Source: Flavobacterium buctense
GTDB taxonomy: Bacteria > Bacteroidota > Bacteroidia > Flavobacteriales > Flavobacteriaceae
DNA: 64,000 bases
Assembly (NCBI RefSeq): GCF_014486695.1
Contig: NZ_JACTAB010000003.1
Coordinates: 124,001 to 188,000 of the forward strand
Direction of reading: 5' to 3'
How positions within the stretch are numbered: the first letter of the stretch is position 1; every line of letters begins with the position of its first letter. The notes under the pieces are model-generated. The model had not been told where the DNA came from, did not search any database, and saw only the letters and a program-made list of their open reading frames with translations. A program made the position numbers and the translations under genes. Shown here one piece after another: positions 54,901 through 61,200 of the stretch.

Positions 54901-57363
54901 AGATAAGATACTACCCGGTGAAGCCGTTCCTGACCAAGCATCGGCCGGACAAGTTTGCGGTAAGAAACCGGCTGCTCTACCCGATGGCATTAAAGTACCG
55001 GTAGTTGAATTTTGACCACTGTAGATCATTAAACCGTCCCAGTTGTTCTCAGTAGCAAATGAGTTAAAAATAACCATCAATTTTGCGCCCGGAGTTGTAG
55101 GTACGAAAGTATAGGTATGAGGATCATAAGAAGGAAAACCGGTTCTTTCATTATTGGCATAACCGGCTGCTGTACCACCACTATCGGTAAAGGTGATGTT
55201 TTGTCCACAAGTCACATTGGTTAAGCCCGCAATATCAGAAATTCTGATGGTTACCGGTGCCGTGATATTAGTAGTGGTAAACGTGGCAAAGCTGGTAGAC
55301 CAAATACTGATTTGAGCTCCACAATTGGCACGTACCCACACATAATAAGTAGTGTTAGGCGACAAAGTAGAAAAAGTAATGCCGTTAGACGCTACCGTTC
55401 CTGTTCCTAAGTCATTATAACTAGGTGGTGTATTGGTAGTAGATATAAAATAAGCATACCCGGCAGAAGGCGCTCCGGTAGCCGGTGCCGTCCAAGACAA
55501 GGTAGCCCCGAAATCATTAATGGATGGTACAGAAACTGTCACAGCTGTTGGTGGCAAACAAGTTTCTATTTCAACACGGATGTTATCTAAATTTAATTGT
55601 ACCGATGGACCATCAGAATCATCCACTACAAAACGCAAATAATACGTTCCGCTCACTGACGGAGTGTAGTTTACAATGTTTGAATTGATTACCGAAAACG
55701 AACCGTTGTAAGCAATCGTTTGGTTAATGTTGCTTGCTGTTGGCGCCACGTTATTGTTTGGGTGACCAATATTTACTTCCAAACTCGCGTTTCCGTTTAA
55801 GTTGGTAGAATAGTCATAACTAATACGGTATAAAGTGCCTGCCGTCAAGGTAAATCCTTGAGTAAAGAAATTATCACCAACACCATTGGAGAATATATTA
55901 CCATTGGTAGCATTAGAAGCAAACGCACCATCAGTAGAAGTACAAGTAGGCAAAACGCCTCCTAATAAACCGTTGAAGTTTTCCAAATAAACAATGCTTT
56001 GTGGTGTACATAAAGTGGTAGCCGTAATAGGGCCTAACCATGTACTGGTACTACCCGAACCACAATTGGAACGCACCCAAAAGTAATATGGGGTTGAAGC
56101 CGATAAACCGGTTACCGTTGCCGATGTTGTAGCACTGGTAAAAGTGGGTGTGGTAGAAGCAATTGGTGCTGTGTTAGAAGTACTGTGGTAAATGTCATAA
56201 TTAGAGGCTGTACCCGACCAAGTCAAATAAGCATTTTCATGAGATACTCCTCCACCGGCCGCAAACGCTAAACCTGAAGGAGCCGCACAACCCACACACT
56301 CTACTTTAATATTAAAACCGGCCAGTGGTGTACCAGTAGCTAAAGTAACAAATCTAATGGTTACATAACCATTGGCATCGGTAGAGGTGTAAACTGTTGT
56401 TGAAGGTAAAGTAGTTCCATTATAATTGCTTAATAAAACTGTACCACCGGTGCCGCTACCATTATATACACTTAAAAAACTTCCTGTATCTACATTAAAA
56501 GAGTTTTGAAATGTTATTTTTACTTTGTCTGTTGGGTTTTGTGGGGCAAACTGCCAAGTTTGATCTTGACTAAAATTATAACGGTCTGTAGCACCTCCTT
56601 GGTCATAAAAAGTCAAACTTCCGGTAGCCGGTACTGTGATGGCATTACAAGCTGTAACAGCACCTAACTCAGGCACTACTATGGTATTATCCGCCGCAAC
56701 TGAAGACGTCCATGAAAAGTCATCTAAAAATAAATTACCGGTAACTCCGGTTGTTCTATTATCTACAACTCTAAAACGATACCCTTCCGGTGTAGCCGGA
56801 AATGCCCCGGTAACCGAAACTAAGTGGGTTACAGATGTTGCTATAGCCGCTGGTAAGGTTGGAATAACCGCCGTTAAAGAAATCGTATTGTAAAAACCGG
56901 CCACATTGTTGGTGCCGTTAGGAATGGCGTACCAGTTGGTTCCCCCATTATCCGAAAACTCAAATGAATAAGCTGTTGTAGTTCCAGATTTTCTCATGTA
57001 GTACTGAAATGTACTAGGTGTGGCAATAATTGGTGAGGCTACAAAAGCATTAACAGAATTGTTAGCAGTAGAATGTATCAATCTATATAACCCTGTTCTA
57101 CTGTTAGCCGTTGCTCCACCGGCAACGAAAGAATCATCTGCAGTATTGGCTGCATTTCTTCCGCCGAATACCCAGCCAGTGGCTTGCATACCACCTATTA
57201 CGTTAGTCACACTCTCAAAACCTTGATAAGGTCCGATACACTGCGCCTCAGTATTTCCGAGGAAACCTAACCAGAAGGTTAACGTGAGCAGTAGGATGTG
57301 GAGCGGCGTTGTCTTTTTAAAATGAGTTACATTACCCGAGGCATTAAGTAAAGTTTTTTTCAT
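51976..57363 (-). CDS. Giant T9SS-exported modular protein, type C sorting signal
   Basis: A 1795-residue protein with a signal peptide (about 22-41, ending NTEAQ). Modules: an anchor-J-like domain (about 42-235), CUB-like domains (about 238-354 and 705-830), fibronectin type III domains (about 356-450 and 605-700) with another anchor-J-like domain between, and an IPT/TIG domain (about 853-934). A bacterial pre-peptidase-like beta domain (about 945-1080) follows. A conserved C-terminal half of about 540 residues starts at WNGSSWSNG near 1257. The end (about 1720-1795; FDIRGRQLASQK, VLLVKIEAENGAIVTKKVVY) is a T9SS type C sorting signal. The C-terminal half is shared with the protein at 58242. 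No enzyme motif seen; probably a surface or matrix protein. Confidence 0.9.
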   Translation of the reverse strand: MKKTLLNASGNVTHFKKTTPLHILLLTLTFWLGFLGNTEAQCIGPYQGFESVTNVIGGMQATGWVFGGRNAANTADDSFVAGGATANSRTGLYRLIHSTANNSVNAFVASPIIATPSTFQYYMRKSGTTTAYSFEFSDNGGTNWYAIPNGTNNVAGFYNTISLTAVIPTLPAAIATSVTHLVSVTGAFPATPEGYRFRVVDNRTTGVTGNLFLDDFSWTSSVAADNTIVVPELGAVTACNAITVPATGSLTFYDQGGATDRYNFSQDQTWQFAPQNPTDKVKITFQNSFNVDTGSFLSVYNGSGTGGTVLLSNYNGTTLPSTTVYTSTDANGYVTIRFVTLATGTPLAGFNIKVECVGCAAPSGLAFAAGGGVSHENAYLTWSGTASNYDIYHSTSNTAPIASTTPTFTSATTSATVTGLSASTPYYFWVRSNCGSGSTSTWLGPITATTLCTPQSIVYLENFNGLLGGVLPTCTSTDGAFASNATNGNIFSNGVGDNFFTQGFTLTAGTLYRISYDYSTNLNGNASLEVNIGHPNNNVAPTASNINQTIAYNGSFSVINSNIVNYTPSVSGTYYLRFVVDDSDGPSVQLNLDNIRVEIETCLPPTAVTVSVPSINDFGATLSWTAPATGAPSAGYAYFISTTNTPPSYNDLGTGTVASNGITFSTLSPNTTYYVWVRANCGAQISIWSTSFATFTTTNITAPVTIRISDIAGLTNVTCGQNITFTDSGGTAAGYANNERTGFPSYDPHTYTFVPTTPGAKLMVIFNSFATENNWDGLMIYSGQNSTTGTLMPSGRAAGFLPQTCPADAWSGTASPGSILSTAADGSLTFEFRSDNIITGAGWTASIVCISNVPVIDSFNPTTNNCTTGTSVQIFGSNFVGITSVTFGGVSATFTVNGAGTIITATLPAGATTGRIRVSTAQLSVNSATDFTVLAPPPTTTGVTICTGGSGTISSSTNCNGYSNATNTLAGSWTVGVDPVAPKPFGSANSTTCGFTTTNLTYSTITFQVSVTGTYVFNMSSGVDAMGYITTGPFTAGSCATGTFIIGDDDSGPGLEPRLTVSLTAGVTYTLYSTFYFTAVTGPYTWTVTPPSGGSTLLFAAQSIQWYTAASGGSPIGSGSPFNPVGVAGSGLTNTLTPGTTVYYAACSSNPTCRTATNFVIGGAVAGTASSDQNVCSGVASDLTLTGFTGTVVKWQYASDLAFTAGITDIPASAAATLTSAQIGTFSGSRYFRAVVNLAGCSDVYSNVVTITFSKAIWNGSSWSNGTGPTLTIGADFQGNYTSTGSLSACSVTVTSGNVLFAGGHTLTVQNQVTVLGGSLYFEDDASLYQITDVANAPGVYSGGNSGNITSERDAAPMFRYDYTYWSTPVNPQTLLAVSPSSPQFLSYEFDAAANNWAYFNPTGVMTVGKGYIFRAPTFFNLPPGFPLVHTAQFIGVPNNGIITIPVVGGAEQMNLLGNPYASALDADDFIAANLDVNGTLYFWTHHTQSTAPYTYNQSDYALYNSTGGSAATTSGAGNGSAPTKYIASGQGFFVKGLTSGTATFTNAMREPGNNTNFYRNGSAVQTDNGLEKHRYWLNMTNQSGAFKQMLVGYVETATNGMDRLFDGQMVEAGNTIGMYTLVDNTKLSIQGRTLPFDVNETLPLGYNSTIADTFTISLADFDGLFTSQTIYLEDTLLGIIHDLKIAPYTFVTEVGTFDTRFILRYTTQALGTTDPIFNENTVVVYQNQDGLHINSGTLNMENVTIFDIRGRQLASQKQIGTTQAVFTTLPTTQQVLLVKIEAENGAIVTKKVVY

Positions 57364-57493
57364 AGTATGTTGTTTGTTTTTGTGGTATAATCAATAGTCT
57401 AGTTTGTTCGATTCAAAATAAATTACCCTAAGGTTTAGACGCTAAAAATACGTCTATTGTATTGTTTTTTAACATTTTGTTTACCCTAAATTA

Positions 57494-57512
57494 ACTGTTT
57501 TCGATAAACAGT
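57494..57512. promoter_or_regulatory. Inverted repeat upstream of the 1795-residue protein gene
   Basis: ACTGTTT-TCGAT-AAACAGT has perfect 7-bp arms around a 5-bp centre and lies about 131 bp upstream of the ATG. It may be an operator or a small hairpin; there is no T tract. Confidence 0.4.
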
Positions 57513-57873
57513 CAATAATAATAGACCAATGCCACACCAGTAGTGCAGATTGGACGATTCATAGCGCTAAATGATAGAAAAAGTAGTACATTTTTTGGGG
57601 TAAATTACTTCAATAATCTCCTCAAACTTAGTACATTTTGGTAGTTTTGGGTTCGCTAAATTAACAAATTGTCAATACTTTGCAAGAAATGTTAATAAGT
57701 TATTATCTTTTATGCTATTTAATCAGCATTTTATGTAAAAAAGATGACACTATTCCGTTAAGAGCATTTTAGTGGTAGTTTTTTAGTTATAGCTTTCAGT
57801 GGGGAACTATTTAGAACACGGATGACACGGATTGAACGGATAGGCACCGATTTTAATGTTTGGTTATAGTTTT

Positions 57874-57895
57874 AGTTTTCAGTCTCAGTCGCAGT
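57874..57895 (+). repeat. Dispersed CAGTC-rich repeat, copy 2
   Basis: AGTTTTCAGTCTCAGTCGC plus AGT, a near copy of 21726-21747 (two differences). It lies 19 bp before the 21-bp tandem array and is inverted relative to 58228-58243, so the array is bracketed by it. Confidence 0.6.
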
Positions 57896-57914
57896 GGTCA
57901 AAATTGGTACTGCG

Positions 57915-58186
57915 CTGAGTTGGGATAGTGGTTTCCTGACTTAGGATTGTGGTGCGCTAACTTGGGATTGTGGTTTCTGACTTGGAAATGTGGTGCGCTA
58001 ACCTAGGAATGTGGTTTCCTGATTTAGGATTGTGGTTTCCTGACTTGGGATTGTGGTGCTCCAACTTGGGAATGTGGTTTCCTGACTTGGGATTGTGGTG
58101 CTCCAACTTGGGAATGTGGTTTCCTGATTTAGGATTGTGGTTTCCTGACTTGGGAATGTGGTGTTTTGATTTGGGAAAGCACTGTT
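57915..58186. repeat. 21-bp tandem repeat (about 13 units)
   Basis: Thirteen consecutive units of 21 bp (one of 20 bp, the last degenerate) share the core ACTTGGGATTGTGGT with variants. Units 7 and 9, 8 and 10, and 6 and 11 are identical, so a 42-bp higher-order unit was duplicated. Because 21 is divisible by 3, both strands stay open in some frames, giving seven-residue repeats that are probably not translated. The array lies between the 3' end of the 58242 gene and the dispersed repeat at 57874. Confidence 0.9.
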
Positions 58187-58227
58187 CCGATGCATTTCAC
58201 CGTCGTCATTATAATTTGCGGTTAAAA

Positions 58228-58243
58228 ACTGCGACTGAAAACT
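58228..58243 (-). repeat. Dispersed CAGTC-rich repeat, copy 3 (inverted)
   Basis: On the minus strand it reads AGTTTTCAGTCGCAGT, matching the start of the copies at 21726 and 57874. It overlaps the last two bases of the T9SS gene stop codon. Confidence 0.6.
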
Positions 58244-61200
58244 ACCGAATCACCTTCTTAGTAACTACTGTACCTTCTACATCCTTAATTTGGATAAGAA
58301 GTACTTCATTGGCTAAACCACCACTGACTGTAGTTTGTGCGGCATTGATTCCTTTTTGTTCCCATAACAATCGGCCTCTTACATCAAACACTTTTACCGA
58401 ATCCATAAGGACATTGCCGGTTAAGATGACAAAGTTTTCTTCGCTGTTTTTGTAGATGACTATTTGGTTAGCCGTTAAGACTGGGTTGTCTACCCCAAGT
58501 GTATTGTTGACAAACCTAATTCTGAATCGGTCCTCAAAAGTTCCGATTTCGGTGGTGAATTGGTAATTGCCTGCTTTTAAATCGTGGACCACATTTAAAA
58601 GTAGGTCTTCTAAATAAATCCCTTGCTCGGTAAACACTCCGTCAAAGTCAGACAAGTTAATTTGGTAGGCACCGGCCACTGTTGACTTATACCCTATCGG
58701 GATAACATCTTCCTGATTAAAGGGTAAGGCACGACCTTGAATAGACAGTTTTTTCTCTTCTTGCAGAGTATAAATGGTAATAGGATTACCCACATCAACC
58801 ATTTCACCGTCAAAACCTCTGTCCATTCCGGTATTGGTTGCGTTTTCAATATAGGCGATTAACATTTGCTTGTAGGCCCCTTGCTCGTTGAAAATATCCA
58901 ACCAAAAGCGGTGTTTCTCCAATTCAGTAGTCGATTCAGTAACCGGAGGCGAACTCATTCTGAAGAACTGATCGTTGTTACCGGCCAATCGCATGCTGTT
59001 TTTATAAATGATGTTGCCCGAAGACAATCCTTTCACGAAGAACCCTTGTCCTGAAGCAATCTTACCATTAGGCACACTGCTGTTCAATCCCGGATTGGCT
59101 GCTGCAGTTCCGGTACCCACACCTCCTGAATAATTGTAGATGGCATAATCTGCCGCACTGTACACATTATTGGCAATAGGCGTATTGTGTGTCCACAAAT
59201 AAATGGTAGCATCAATTAGAGGAACATTAACCGGATCCGATAAAAAGGCATCCGCATTGATAGCACTAGGAAATGGATTTCCAATTAAATTAAACTGATT
59301 GGCACCACCAATAACAGGAATGGTTATGTCTCCGGTGTTTGGTACCCCAATAAAAGAGCCCAAATAGTTATTTGGTGTAGTTACGTTAAACGGCGCCGCA
59401 TCGGGAGCTCTAATCAGGTAACCTTTACCCAGAACCATTGGAACCGTACTAGTAGCATAGGCCCAATTGCCCACGTTAGGGTCAAAAGAATAAAACAAAG
59501 TGGTTGCCGGTGAAAAATCCATTAAAGTTTGCGGACTTACCGGTGTTGACCAATAAATATAATCGAACTTTTTAATTGGTGTACTTAGTCTTCTGTAGGT
59601 AATATTTCCGGTATTGGTAAAAGGCACTCCATTATTATTGAGGGAGTTGATTTGGACTAAACTCGCATTGTTTTGGAAAATCAAAGAACCACCGGATACT
59701 TTTACATCGTTTTGGACCGTAAGTGTATGACCCGAATTAAAAATTACAGTACCCGACTGCACTTCGACAGAGCAAGCATTTAAATCTCCTAAAGAAGAAT
59801 AGGTTACGGCTCCACCATTGAAAACGGCTCTTAAATTAGCATTTGGTAAACCATTACTCCATGTTGTTCCGTTCCAAACTGTAACCGGATAATTGATAAA
59901 AACCGAATTAGTATAAACAATTGGGCATGTGCCACTTTGAATTACTGCTCTGTAATATCTTGTGCCACTAAAAGTACCTATTTCAGCAGTGGTTAAAGTT
60001 GTTGTGGTATTGGCTATTGACGTTAAACCCACTGTAAAAGCGGCATTCGTAGCATATTCCCATCTTATGACTGACCCTCCGACAATGCCCAAAATGGTTA
60101 GGGCTGAAGCTTGCCAAGTGGCGCATACTATTTGACTGCTTGACAATACCCCCGGATTTGGTGCAGGTATTACCGTTATGGTGGTTGAAGCACTGGCCGC
60201 ACAGCCGTTGGCTCCTACTACACTTCCGGTGTAAACCCTTGTTGACGTTGGTTTAGTATATACTGTACCGGTTGGCGTACCACTAAGGTAAGGTGTGGTA
60301 GCTGTTGCGTCAAAAAACAATTCCGTTGGCGGAGACCAAGTTACCTCAACCGCTAAATTACCGCTGATTTTAACATTGTCTATAGCCCAACCGTAATCCC
60401 AAGAAGCGTCATATAAAAATCTGATTTTAACGTTAGAATTTCCTACGTAGCTGTTCATACTTACGGTGTAACTAACAAAATTTGAGGCTGAACCTTGTGT
60501 GGCCAAAAAGGCATTCAAGATGGCCCAAGTTGTTCCTCCGTTAATGGAAACTTCTACCCTAGCTTTGTTGCCCGGAATGTATCTTAGGTAGTGGAAGAAG
60601 TTTAATGAAGCCGAAGTATACCCGGTTAAATTAATAGAAGGCGACTCTAAATAAGTAAGCGTTCTATTGGTTCCCGGGCTTCCTTGCGCATCAGAATTAG
60701 AAAAATAAAACTGAGAAGCATCATTGCTGTTCATTGTTATATTCCAATAGGAGCTGGAATAAGGATAAGGACTTTGTCTTAAAGTCCAAGCAGAATTAGC
60801 CACTATACCCCCTGTTGAGGCATTGGTTCTAATCCAGTTATTTGTTGGCGCATTAAAATTTTCACTGTAAATGAGTACCGGTGCCGCCGCCGCTAAACTG
60901 GCGTTTAAAGATTGAATTGCCCCTTCACAAATGGTAGCTGAAGGCGGCACTATACTAATGCCCGGCGGTTCGGGTTTTACGGTCACTGTATAAGAGAGCA
61001 CTGAAGTACACAATCCTCCCGATGTTTGCGAAGCTGATAAGTTATAAGTAGTAGTAACAATTGGATTGAAAGTGAATCCGGCGGCTATTGAGCCTGAAAG
61101 ACCAACGGTTGTGTTCCAAGTGAAGTTGTTGTATAACGCAGCACCGGTAACGGTAACCAATGCAGTAGTTTCTCCTTGACAAATGGTGGTGGATGCCCCA

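Larger units (their letters stand above)
57364..57914. other. Long spacer upstream of the 1795-residue protein gene
   Basis: No gene is seen in this 551-bp stretch. It probably contains the promoter and leader of the gene starting at 57363. A perfect inverted repeat lies at 57494-57512. TTACCCTAA occurs twice (57422 and 57481). A short run of near-direct ACGGAT units (57819-57843) and a dispersed CAGTC repeat (57874-57895) complete it. No clear TAnnTTTG match was found on the minus strand; CAAAATAA at 57414-57421 is the nearest. Confidence 0.5.

Noticed and set aside
54542..55015. 157-residue open frame on + strand
   Set aside because: It lies wholly inside the 1795-residue gene on the opposite strand and reflects that gene's codon use; no domain seen.
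57915..58186. Possible CRISPR array
   Set aside because: The units are contiguous without unique spacers and no cas genes are present.
57998..58195. Open frame on - strand with TTxPSQE-type repeats
   Set aside because: The same array read on the other strand, not in frame with the preceding T9SS gene, with no support for translation.
57970..58455. Open frame on + strand with PDLG/WF seven-residue repeats
   Set aside because: It is created by the 21-bp array, which keeps frames open, and its second half runs antisense to the T9SS gene. No promoter or recognisable domain.
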